A stretch of 34,857 bases of DNA from Pedobacter sp. ASV17. GTDB taxonomy: Bacteria; Bacteroidota; Bacteroidia; Sphingobacteriales; Sphingobacteriaceae. The notes under the pieces were generated by a model. That model made no database searches. It saw nothing but the letters and a program-made list of their open reading frames with translations, and was not told where the DNA came from. The stretch lies in contig NZ_JAELTX010000055.1 of NCBI RefSeq assembly GCF_016429065.1, forward strand, positions 1 to 34,857, in the 5' to 3' direction. The position numbers and the translations under genes were made by a program. This document shows positions 15,427-23,488 of this stretch, in pieces (position 1 is the first letter of the stretch; the number at the start of each line of letters is the position of its first letter).

Positions 15427-17001
15427 TTAATATTTACTTGAAATTTCTTTTGCTACAGTTTCCAATACACCAGTAATGGTATCATCAAATTTACCAGCTT
15501 TTAACGCTGCTAAAGTTTCTGGATGACGCAATTCTAATGCTTGTAAGTAATCTGCTTCAAATTCTTTTACCTTGTTAATAGGCACGCTACGCATCAAGTT
15601 TTTAGTACCAGCGTAAACAATCGCAACTTGTTTCTCTACGGTAAATGGAGAGAACTGAGCTTGTTTCAACATCTCTACGTTACGAGCACCTTTATCCAAT
15701 ACAGATTTAGTAGCCGCATCCAAATCAGAACCGAATTTAGAGAAAGCCTCTAACTCGCGGTATTGTGCTTGGTCTAATTTCAAAGTACCAGCAACTTTTT
15801 TCATTGATTTGATTTGTGCGTTACCACCTACACGTGATACCGAGATACCTACGTTAATTGCTGGACGGATACCAGAGTTGAACAAGTTCGACTCCAAGAA
15901 GATCTGACCATCAGTAATTGAAATTACGTTAGTAGGGATATATGCAGAAACGTCACCAGCTTGAGTTTCGATAATTGGCAACGCAGTTAATGAACCACCA
16001 CCTTTAACGATACCTCTGATAGACTCTGGCAAATCGTTCATGTTTTTAGCGATATCATCATTAGCGTTGATTTTCGCAGCTCTTTCTAACAAACGACTGT
16101 GAAGATAGAAAACGTCACCTGGATAAGCCTCACGACCTGGAGGACGTTTCAATAGTAACGAAACCTCACGGTAAGCTACAGCTTGTTTAGACAAATCATC
16201 ATAAACAATTAAAGCTGGACGACCTGTGTCGCGGAAGAACTCACCAATAGCAGCACCAGCAAAAGGAGCATAGAACTGTAAAGGAGCAGGTTCAGCAGCA
16301 GAAGCAGCCACAACCACAGTATAAGCCATTGCACCGTTTTCTTCTAAAGTACGTACAACGTTTGCTACTGTACTTGCTTTTTGACCACAAGCTACATATA
16401 TACAGAATACAGGGTTACCTGCTTCGTAAAATTCTTTTTGGTTGATAATGGTATCGATACAAACCGCAGTTTTACCAATCTGACGGTCACCAATAACCAA
16501 CTCACGTTGACCACGACCAATAGGAATCATCGCATCGATAGCTTTGATACCAGTTTGTAGAGGCTCGTTAACTGGTTGACGATAGATTACCCCAGGTGCT
16601 TTACGCTCCAAAGGCATTTCGTAAGTTACACCAGCAATAGGTCCTTTACCATCAATTGGCTCACCTAATGTGTTTACTACACGACCTAACATACCTTCAC
16701 CAACTTTAATAGAAGCGATTTTTTTAGTACGTTTAATGGTATCACCTTCTTTGATCTCGTCTGATGGGCCTAACAATACCACACCCACGTTATCTTCCTC
16801 AAGGTTCAATACAATTCCTTGCAAGCCGTTAGCAAACTCAACTAGCTCACCACTTTGAACCTTAGTTAAGCCGTAAACACGAGCAATACCATCGCCCACT
16901 TGCAATACAGTACCAACTTCTTCAAGTTCAGCTTCTGATTTGAAGCCGGCCAATTGCTGTCTGATAATTGCCGAAACTTCGTCTGGTCTTACCTCTACCA
17001 T
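15427..17001 (-). CDS. atpA: ATP synthase F1 subunit alpha
   Basis: The alpha subunit is the non-catalytic nucleotide-binding subunit of F1. The 524-aa product begins [20 protein letters not shown], has Walker A GDRQIGKT at 171-178, a Walker B region [11 protein letters not shown] near 265-275, and the [10 protein letters not shown] segment near 383-392 that holds the conserved Arg contributed to the catalytic site. Length is typical (the family is about 500-525 aa). It lies between atpH and atpG, as in most operons, with a 102-bp gap on the atpH side and a 66-bp gap on the atpG side, both carrying related inverted repeats. Confidence 0.98.
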   Translation of the reverse strand: MVEVRPDEVSAIIRQQLAGFKSEAELEEVGTVLQVGDGIARVYGLTKVQSGELVEFANGLQGIVLNLEEDNVGVVLLGPSDEIKEGDTIKRTKKIASIKVGEGMLGRVVNTLGEPIDGKGPIAGVTYEMPLERKAPGVIYRQPVNEPLQTGIKAIDAMIPIGRGQRELVIGDRQIGKTAVCIDTIINQKEFYEAGNPVFCIYVACGQKASTVANVVRTLEENGAMAYTVVVAASAAEPAPLQFYAPFAGAAIGEFFRDTGRPALIVYDDLSKQAVAYREVSLLLKRPPGREAYPGDVFYLHSRLLERAAKINANDDIAKNMNDLPESIRGIVKGGGSLTALPIIETQAGDVSAYIPTNVISITDGQIFLESNLFNSGIRPAINVGISVSRVGGNAQIKSMKKVAGTLKLDQAQYRELEAFSKFGSDLDAATKSVLDKGARNVEMLKQAQFSPFTVEKQVAIVYAGTKNLMRSVPINKVKEFEADYLQALELRHPETLAALKAGKFDDTITGVLETVAKEISSKY

Positions 17002-17052
17002 AATTTTATGTTATTTTGATATCTTTTGTTGTAAAATTTTTCTTAGTTAAGC

Positions 17053-17103
17053 GTTTGGCGTTAAGCGTAGAAACGCTCTCACACTTATCGCTATGCGCAA
17101 AAC
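17053..17103 (-). repeat. Intercistronic inverted repeat, atpH-atpA gap
   Basis: Arms GTTTGGCGTTAAGCG (17053-17067) and CGCTATGCGCAAAAC (17089-17103) pair in 11 of 15 positions and, like the atpA-atpG copy, are 21 nt apart. An alternative perfect 7-bp stem (AGCGTTT at 17050-17056 with 17071-17077) competes with it. Confidence 0.65.
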
Positions 17104-17640
17104 CTAGTGCGCAAATTCCTTTTTCAGTTTTGTTAAACCACTGGCAATGCTTGCATCAAATTGCTTATCGCCAACCTTAAGTACAAAGCCACCAATTAAA
17201 TCAGCATTTACTTTTTCCTTAATCAACACTTGGCTAGCATTCAGTTCCTTTTTCACAAGGCTAACTACCTCCGCTCTGTTCGCATCAGTAAGTGGGCTTG
17301 CCGAAGTTACTTCAGCAGTTACAATACCGTTAATGGTGTTATATTGTTGTACAAACTGTTTAGCAGTATCAAACAAGATAGATGCACGACCTTTGTTTAC
17401 CACCAATCTCAAGAAGCTTTGGGTAATAGCATGCACCTTTCCAGCAAAAATACCATCTAAAATGCCTTGTTTCTTATCCAAAGGTACAATCGGGTTTTTA
17501 AGAATCGTTTCTAGCTCCGAATTGTCATCCACCACTTTTTCAAAAAACACCATATCATTTTTCACCTCTTCTACGGCATTTTGCTCTTTAGAAAGGTCTA
17601 ACAATGATTTCGCGTATCTAGCTCCTGCTTTACTTGACAT
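17104..17640 (-). CDS. atpH: ATP synthase F1 subunit delta
   Basis: The delta subunit connects F1 to the peripheral stalk (homologous to mitochondrial OSCP). The 178-aa product has the helical N-terminal domain starting SSKAGARYAKSLLDLSKEQNAVEEV, the conserved NPIVPLDKKQGILDGIF region near 66-82, LRLVVNKGRASIL near 97-109, and the C-terminal GGFVLKVGDKQFDASIASGLTKLKKEF that binds subunit b. Length is typical. It follows atpF after a 63-bp gap that holds the third intercistronic repeat. Confidence 0.96.
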   Translation of the reverse strand: MSSKAGARYAKSLLDLSKEQNAVEEVKNDMVFFEKVVDDNSELETILKNPIVPLDKKQGILDGIFAGKVHAITQSFLRLVVNKGRASILFDTAKQFVQQYNTINGIVTAEVTSASPLTDANRAEVVSLVKKELNASQVLIKEKVNADLIGGFVLKVGDKQFDASIASGLTKLKKEFAH

Positions 17641-17650
17641 ATATTTTTTG

Positions 17651-17694
17651 GTTTAGCGCTGAGCGTGCTGCGTTCAAAACGCTTATCGCTTAAC
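17651..17694 (-). repeat. Intercistronic inverted repeat, atpF-atpH gap
   Basis: Arms GTTTAGCGCTGAGCG (17651-17665) and CGCTTATCGCTTAAC (17680-17694) pair in 11 of 15 positions, with a 14-nt centre. The first arm matches that of the atpA-atpG copy in 13 of 15 positions. Part of the second arm (17677-17689) is identical to 1326-1338. Confidence 0.7.
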
Positions 17695-17703
17695 GCACGA
17701 CTT

Positions 17704-18198
17704 CTAGTTTAATTCAACGTCCTTTAACAAATTGTTCACCAACTCTTGTTGCTTCGCTTTATCATCTAATTGGCTACGTAATACACGTTCTGCAATATCC
17801 AATGACAATGCCGAAACTTGGCCTTTCAATTCTGCCAAAGCTGCTTTCTTTTGGTTTTCGATTTCGATACGAGCTTTCTCGATCAATTTCGCACCTTCAG
17901 TTTGCGCTTGAGTTTTTGCCTCGTTAACGATGCTATCTTTTAATGTTTTAGCTTCTTTCAAAATTTGGTCACGTTCTTCACGAGCTTGTTTCATCAACTC
18001 TTCGTTCTGAGAACTTAAACGAGCCATTTCTTGTCTAGCTAGTTCAGCTTTATTTAAAGCCTCATCAATGCTTTTTTCACGATCGTGAATACCTTTCATG
18101 ATTGGTTTCCAAGCAAACTTGCCCAATAAAAACACCAACACTAGGAAAGAAATAGTATTCCACGCTAATAAACCAATTTCAGGAACTAATAAATCCAT
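17704..18198 (-). CDS. atpF: ATP synthase Fo subunit b
   Basis: Subunit b forms the peripheral stalk. The 164-aa product has one N-terminal membrane helix (about 5-27, LVPEIGLLAWNTISFLVLVFLLGKFAW) followed by KPIMKGIHDREKSIDEALNKAE and a long charged coiled coil to the end, rich in Glu, Lys and Ala. The C-terminus (SLDIAERVLRSQLDDKAKQQELVNNLLKDVELN) is the delta-binding part. Length is normal and only one b-type gene is present, so the stalk is expected to be a b homodimer. A strong hairpin precedes it in the atpE-atpF gap. Confidence 0.97.
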   Translation of the reverse strand: MDLLVPEIGLLAWNTISFLVLVFLLGKFAWKPIMKGIHDREKSIDEALNKAELARQEMARLSSQNEELMKQAREERDQILKEAKTLKDSIVNEAKTQAQTEGAKLIEKARIEIENQKKAALAELKGQVSALSLDIAERVLRSQLDDKAKQQELVNNLLKDVELN

Positions 18199-18240
18199 TG
18201 TATATATTTAATATTTTTTCTTTGTTAAACTTTCTTTTAA

Positions 18241-18277
18241 ATAAGCACCTTAGCGGCAACCCCGAAAAGGTGCTTAT
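18241..18277 (-). promoter_or_regulatory. Perfect hairpin in the atpE-atpF gap
   Basis: ATAAGCACCTT (18241-18251) and AAGGTGCTTAT (18267-18277) form a perfect 11-bp stem with a 15-nt loop, 19 bp after the atpE stop and 42 bp before the atpF start. On the minus strand it is followed by TTAAAAG and not by a T run, so it looks more like an RNA-processing or stability element or a weak attenuator than a full terminator. Confidence 0.65.
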
Positions 18278-18295
18278 CTTAAAATCTTTCTTTGA

Positions 18296-18511
<216 letters not shown>

Positions 18512-18543
18512 TTATTTATTATTGTTTAACAATTATGTTCTAA

Positions 18544-19725
18544 TTAATGGTGTTCTTCTACCGCCAACCCAATAAACAGGGCTGATAAAATGGTAAATAT
18601 AAATGCTTGTATAAACGCTACTAAAAATTCAATTAGGCCAATGAACACCGCAAAGAAAATTGAAGCTGGAGCTACAGCATATGAGTTGAAAATAAAGATC
18701 AAGCATAATAGCGACATTACTAAAATGTGACCAGCTGTAATGTTTGCAAACAAACGAATAGCTAGAGCGATAGGCTTAGTAAGCGTACCCATCAACTCTA
18801 ATGGGATTAAGAAAATTTTAATTGGAACAGGCACTCCCGGCATCCAAAAAATATGTTTCCAATAATGTTTATTTCCTTTAAAAGTGGTAATTAAATAAGT
18901 GATCACAGCAAGTACTGCCGTTAATGCAATGTTACCTGTTACGTTAGCACCTCCTGGGAAGAAAGGAACCAAACCCAACATGTTATTAAACCAGATAAAG
19001 AAAAACACAGTTAATAAATACGGCATAAATGCAGCGTATTTATGACCTAAGTTTGGTCTGGCAATATCATCGCGAACAAATAAAATAATTGGCTCAAAGA
19101 AAGATTGTACACCTTTTGGTGATTTACCAGCTCTCTTTCTGTAGCCAGCAGCAACAGCAGTAAAGATGATTACCAATACCACAATTGAAATCAACATACT
19201 GAATACGTTTTTGGTCACCGAAAAATCCAAAGGACGTGCATTGGTTATTTTCTCTTCACCCTTCTCATCAGTTACATGAGAAACGTAAGAACCGTGAGCA
19301 TCAGCAGCAGCATTTGCATAATAGATTTTATTATGCGCAATTACAAAACGTTGGCCGTTTTTCTCCGCCACAACCTTACCAGCATCATCAAACTGAAAAG
19401 CAGACGAACTAAAAGTAACCAAACCATTATCAGTCCAAAGAATAATTGGCAAATGAAGGGTTAAACCATGGTCGCCATGTCCCCAAATGGTAAAAAAGTG
19501 GCTATCACTAATGTGATGGAAAATAAATGAAGTAATATCAAATCCTTTTTCTTCTTTTCCATGCTCTTCAGCATGTGCCACTGGAGCACTCACTTCATGG
19601 CCTTGAGCAGCCACACTATCAGCTTGCGCAAAAGCAGTAGTCCTAAATCCTAAAAACACAGAAAAAAGCGCAAAAACAACAATTAGCCTTCTAACTTTTG
19701 ACACAAAAACTCGGTTATAATCCAT
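18544..19725 (-). CDS. atpB: ATP synthase Fo subunit a
   Basis: Subunit a supplies the two ion half-channels beside the c ring. The 393-aa product carries the essential Arg at R324 in AIRLFANITAGH, with the hairpin helices and final LVAFIQAFIFTILSALFIGLAVEEHH typical of the family. It is much longer than the E. coli protein (271 aa) because of an N-terminal extension: a signal-peptide-like segment (11-35, ending AFA), a His/Glu-rich stretch (43-60) and a small soluble region (about 70-165) before the first core helix near 173. Such extensions are usual in Bacteroidota and their role is not established. Confidence 0.96.
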   Translation of the reverse strand: MDYNRVFVSKVRRLIVVFALFSVFLGFRTTAFAQADSVAAQGHEVSAPVAHAEEHGKEEKGFDITSFIFHHISDSHFFTIWGHGDHGLTLHLPIILWTDNGLVTFSSSAFQFDDAGKVVAEKNGQRFVIAHNKIYYANAAADAHGSYVSHVTDEKGEEKITNARPLDFSVTKNVFSMLISIVVLVIIFTAVAAGYRKRAGKSPKGVQSFFEPIILFVRDDIARPNLGHKYAAFMPYLLTVFFFIWFNNMLGLVPFFPGGANVTGNIALTAVLAVITYLITTFKGNKHYWKHIFWMPGVPVPIKIFLIPLELMGTLTKPIALAIRLFANITAGHILVMSLLCLIFIFNSYAVAPASIFFAVFIGLIEFLVAFIQAFIFTILSALFIGLAVEEHH

Positions 19726-19742
19726 TTACTCGCAGATTTTTA

Positions 19743-20123
19743 CTATTTATTTTGGTGGCGCAAGTTACGTAACAAACCTAATATTTCAAAGAGGGTAAAC
19801 AATAAATATAAAGAAAAAAAATTGAGGGCAAAAACCAAATCGCCCTTAACTTGTTTCAGGCTGTAAATCAACACAAAAGACATGGCGAATAACATTTTGA
19901 TGATTACAGATCCCAAAATTGCGAAAACACCAGTTTGTGGATTTCTTCGAATGCCCAAATGAGCCAGCAGGTAAGCGATTAAGGTTAGTCCAGCCAAAAA
20001 ACCGAAAACCAACCAAAACTGATCGGTAATCACACTTGGCAATAAATTCTTCAACAACACCGCCACACCGGCTAGTATTAACGTATAAATAAAATAGGCA
20101 ACAATAAATTTTCTTAAGCTCAA
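19743..20123 (-). CDS. AtpI-like four-helix membrane protein of the atp operon
   Basis: This 126-aa protein has four predicted membrane helices (about 6-26, 36-55, 67-87 and 94-116) and a basic C-terminus (LRNLRHQNK). Its position between atpZ and atpB matches that of AtpI, a proposed assembly factor for the c ring and possible Mg/Ca carrier together with AtpZ. Sequence alone gives only weak similarity, so the name rests on size, topology and place. The 17-bp gap to atpB supports co-expression. Confidence 0.72.
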   Translation of the reverse strand: MSLRKFIVAYFIYTLILAGVAVLLKNLLPSVITDQFWLVFGFLAGLTLIAYLLAHLGIRRNPQTGVFAILGSVIIKMLFAMSFVLIYSLKQVKGDLVFALNFFSLYLLFTLFEILGLLRNLRHQNK

Positions 20124-20164
20124 AACAGATTTTTTGTGGCAAAGTTAACCATTGGCCAATAATT

Positions 20165-20383
20165 TTACGATTTGTTCTTATTTAGCGACCTCACTACTTG
20201 ATATAATGAGGCTCCCACTCCCACTATTCCCAATATAGCGGTAAAAAGAAAATTTTCGATTCCCTGATGTTTGTCTATTTGATAACCAATAAAGGCAAAA
20301 ATGCCAATAGTGGCCATCATTTGAAAAGCAATCCCGGTATATTTAGCATAGCTAAATGCAGTTTTATCTTTCTCCTCTTCCAT
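20165..20383 (-). CDS. AtpZ/AtpI family protein
   Basis: The product is a small two-helix membrane protein of the AtpZ type, found at the head of many atp operons and thought to help assemble or regulate Fo. I choose the ATG at 20383 (72 aa, MEEEKDKTAFSYAKYTG); an ATG at 20416 would add 11 residues but lies just upstream of a promoter-like TAATTTAC on the minus strand (20408-20401). Helices lie at about 17-37 (FQMMATIGIFAFIGYQI) and 45-63 (FLFTAILGIVGVGASLY), and FIGYQIDKHQGIENFLF is typical of the family. It is the first gene of the operon and diverges from the SprE-like gene. Confidence 0.85.
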   Translation of the reverse strand: MEEEKDKTAFSYAKYTGIAFQMMATIGIFAFIGYQIDKHQGIENFLFTAILGIVGVGASLYQVVRSLNKNKS

Positions 20384-20443
20384 TGTTTGGCTTACATTTG
20401 GTAAATTACATTTCAAATATTAAGATTATATTGCCGAATAAAA

Positions 20444-20452
20444 TATTTTTGC
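20444..20452 (+). promoter_or_regulatory. -7 box for the SprE-like gene
   Basis: TATTTTTGC exactly matches TAnnTTTGC and would start transcription near 20459, about 30 nt before the TTG start codon at 20489. A TTTG -33 element is not obvious. Confidence 0.45.
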
Positions 20453-20488
20453 AAATATTTTGTTATAGTATAAATAACTCAAAACCAA

Positions 20489-23488
20489 TTGAACTCCTAC
20501 AGAAAACATGGCTACGGAGCCTTATTGGGCTTTTTAACGCTCGCATTAATCGTAAGTTGCTCTTCTCAAAAAGACACGCTTGCTAACAGAAAACTTCAAA
20601 ATCTGTCTGCAAGATATAACCTTATTTACAATTCTAATGTTTTATTGGAAGAGTATTTAGAAGGGGTTAATCAAAGTAGAATAGATAATTTTAGTAGTTT
20701 TTTACCCCTTTATCATGCGCCCGCTATTGCTGATGCCACTACCGCAGGCAGTAAGATCAAAGAACTTGACCTTATAGACCAAAAGGCAAGAACCATTATT
20801 GCCGAAAAGAACTACAGTAATTATATAGATGATGCTTATATCCTTTTAGGAAAAACAAATTTTCTCCAAGGCAAATATTATAATGCTACGGCTTACTTTG
20901 ATTATGTAGCCAAAACTTATCAGAAAAACCATCAGATTTACCTCAATGCCCTTAACTGGAAAGCACGCAGTTTTATAGAACTGGATGACCTGGAAAATGC
21001 GGCAAAGATTTTAGATACGGTTAAAATAGAACTTGATTCCGTAAAAAGAGAGAAATCTGAGCCTTTAGCTACGCTGGCGCAATTCAACATCATCAAAGAA
21101 AATGACAAGCAGGCTATTGATTATTTGGAGCTTGCCTTAAAAGCGGGACCAAGTTCGTTAAACAGAATTAGATGGACGTACACCTTGGCCCAACTTTACG
21201 AAAATGAAAAGGAATATACCAAGAGTATGGCGGCTTACCAAAAAGTGGAGAAAAGCAATGCCCCTTTTGACATGTACTTTAATGCCAAGTTGAGCAAAAT
21301 TAGAATTGCCGAAATGTTGGACGGCAAAAACTTTGACAGGAAACTACAGCTTACCAGAATGCTTAAGGATGATAAGAACGTCGATTTCAAAGATCAGATT
21401 TATTATGAAATTGCCGAAGACTATTATGCAGCCGACCAATATGCCAAGGCGGAAGAATATTACAATCTTTCAGTTAAAAACAGTACTGTTAATCAAACGC
21501 AAAAAGCATTATCATACTTAAAAATTGCCGATTTAAACTTTAAGCACTATAGCGATTATGTCACCGCAAAGCTCTATTATGATAGTACTGCTTTAACTTT
21601 ACCTAAAACACATCCGCTATATGAATCAATAGTCAATAAAGCGCAAAACTTGGCCTATTTACAACAGCGCTATGAAACCATTAGCTTACAGGATACGTTG
21701 CAAAAAATAGCCTTACTGCCAGCTAACGATCGTGCTGTTGCTCTAAACAACTATTTTTCGGCTATGGCTCCCAGTGCAGCCAGTACCTCTACAGATCCGA
21801 ATGGCACTACAGGTAACACCGGAAGAGCAAACGTAAATTATCAAAATCAGACTGGTGGCACCTTTTATTTTGCCAACTCCAATGCCGTTAGCCGAGGGTT
21901 TAATGAATTTAAAAAACGTTGGGGTAACCGAAAATTAGCACCTAACTGGCGACAAAGCGTAAAATCATCGCAAGACCAGCAAGACGCACTCAGTGCAGCG
22001 ACAGATAACGGGCCTGGCTCACTACCCTCAAATCCAGATGTAGCAAGCCCAAAAAATGCCCCTCAAGATGCTAGTAAAGTAACCTCTTATCTTGATTCGA
22101 TTCCGCTTAGCCCTACACAACTAGAAAAATCGAACCAAAAAATTATAGATGCCTATTTAGATATGGGTAGCTTTTACCAACAAGTACTACATGATAAGCC
22201 TGAGGCGATCAAGACCTATCAGCTTTTGCTTAAAAGATTCCCAAACAACAACAAGTTGGACATGATCTATTATAGCTTGTACTTGGCTTATAAAGGCAAT
22301 GATAACGCCAAATCAAACGAGTATAAAAACTTGGTATTAAGTAAATACCCTAATTCAGTGTATGCCAAAACCATTATCGATCCTAATTTCTCTTCAAAGC
22401 AAAATGAGCTAGAAGCCACATTGAATAGAGAATACGAAAGTTTGTTCAAAAAGCTACAAGAAAAAGAGTTTAAGGCAGTAATCGCTGATGCGAACAACGT
22501 TAGTCAGCGTTTTCCAGGAAACAGCATGGAACCTCAGTACGATTACCTGAAAGCAATAGCCATTGGCCGCACGGAACATGTAGACCAACTGCTTACAGCT
22601 TTCAAACAAATTACAGAGAAATACCAAAACGACCGCTTAATCAAACCTTTGGTAGAAGAGCACTTGCTTTACATCAATGCCCATTTAGGTGAGTTCAAAA
22701 AGAGAAAGATTGCTTTGGTAGATTATGACACGAACGAAATCCCCTTTACGGAAAACAAAACTAGGATAAGGTTTAACGAGCCTATTATTGCCAATTTACT
22801 TGATCCAACGGGCAAAAAAACTTATACCCCTACGCAAACTGTTGCACCAAAACCTGTAGAGGAAAAACCTGTACAGAAGCCAGTAGTAGAGCCAAAGCCT
22901 GAAGTGAAACCAGTGCCTAAAGAAATCAAAAAAGACACCGTGGTTACCAAAAAACCAGTGGTTGAGCCTAAAAAGGATTCGGTAATTGTGCCTAAACCAG
23001 TAAAGAAAGACAGCGTAATTATTCCACCAGTCACCAAAAAGGACACTATAGCTACACCAATAGCCGTTACAAAACCAGCGGACACTATTGCTAAACCCGT
23101 AGTTCCAGCGCCAGTAAAAGAAACCTTGTTCAACCCAGCTTCTTCAACCACGTATTATTATGTAATAGCGGTAAATTCGGCAGCACTAAATGTAAGTACT
23201 TCTCGTTTTGGTATTGGACAATTTAACCGTGGAAACTATGCTGGCACTAATCTTCGTCACCAGCTTAAAGAGCTAAATGAAGACCAATTGATTATTGTAG
23301 GCGACTTTAAGAGTGTTGGAGATGTACAACAATACGTGGAGAACATAAAACCTCAATTAGGCAAAATCATGAAAATTCCTGCCGCTAATTATGTTACCTT
23401 TGCCATTAGTAAAGAAAATCTAGAAAAAATCAACAATCGAAATACCCTAGAAAGGTACATTAGATATATCAGTAGCAATGAACTATAG
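20489..23488 (+). CDS. SprE/PorW-like TPR lipoprotein of type IX secretion
   Basis: The 999-aa product begins with a lipoprotein signal and lipobox IVSC (Cys24). The start codon is TTG; no in-frame ATG exists nearby and the signal requires this start. The N-terminal pattern after the Cys (KDTLANRKLQNLSARYN, then NFSSFLPLYHAP) resembles SprE of Flavobacterium and PorW of Porphyromonas, lipoproteins needed for T9SS secretion. Residues about 110-660 are helical TPR-type repeats (KTNFLQGKYYNATAYFDYVAKTYQ, AEDYYAADQYAKAEEYY). A Lys/Pro/Val/Thr-rich linker (about 784-885) separates them from a compact C-terminal domain (YYYVIAVNSAALN, QLIIVGDF). It overlaps the PBP gene by 11 bp. The gldKLMN locus lies 4.5 kb away. 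Confidence 0.75.
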   Translation: MNSYRKHGYGALLGFLTLALIVSCSSQKDTLANRKLQNLSARYNLIYNSNVLLEEYLEGVNQSRIDNFSSFLPLYHAPAIADATTAGSKIKELDLIDQKARTIIAEKNYSNYIDDAYILLGKTNFLQGKYYNATAYFDYVAKTYQKNHQIYLNALNWKARSFIELDDLENAAKILDTVKIELDSVKREKSEPLATLAQFNIIKENDKQAIDYLELALKAGPSSLNRIRWTYTLAQLYENEKEYTKSMAAYQKVEKSNAPFDMYFNAKLSKIRIAEMLDGKNFDRKLQLTRMLKDDKNVDFKDQIYYEIAEDYYAADQYAKAEEYYNLSVKNSTVNQTQKALSYLKIADLNFKHYSDYVTAKLYYDSTALTLPKTHPLYESIVNKAQNLAYLQQRYETISLQDTLQKIALLPANDRAVALNNYFSAMAPSAASTSTDPNGTTGNTGRANVNYQNQTGGTFYFANSNAVSRGFNEFKKRWGNRKLAPNWRQSVKSSQDQQDALSAATDNGPGSLPSNPDVASPKNAPQDASKVTSYLDSIPLSPTQLEKSNQKIIDAYLDMGSFYQQVLHDKPEAIKTYQLLLKRFPNNNKLDMIYYSLYLAYKGNDNAKSNEYKNLVLSKYPNSVYAKTIIDPNFSSKQNELEATLNREYESLFKKLQEKEFKAVIADANNVSQRFPGNSMEPQYDYLKAIAIGRTEHVDQLLTAFKQITEKYQNDRLIKPLVEEHLLYINAHLGEFKKRKIALVDYDTNEIPFTENKTRIRFNEPIIANLLDPTGKKTYTPTQTVAPKPVEEKPVQKPVVEPKPEVKPVPKEIKKDTVVTKKPVVEPKKDSVIVPKPVKKDSVIIPPVTKKDTIATPIAVTKPADTIAKPVVPAPVKETLFNPASSTTYYYVIAVNSAALNVSTSRFGIGQFNRGNYAGTNLRHQLKELNEDQLIIVGDFKSVGDVQQYVENIKPQLGKIMKIPAANYVTFAISKENLEKINNRNTLERYIRYISSNEL

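Noticed and set aside
17147..17656. 169-codon plus-strand frame
   Set aside because: Fully antisense to atpH, which has clear family motifs.
19846..20142. 98-codon minus-strand frame
   Set aside because: Shares DNA with the AtpI-like gene in another frame and lacks membrane helices or conserved motifs.
22822..23151. 109-codon minus-strand frame rich in Gly/Thr/Val
   Set aside because: Antisense reflection of the Lys/Pro-rich linker of the SprE-like gene; the repetitive composition explains the long open frame.
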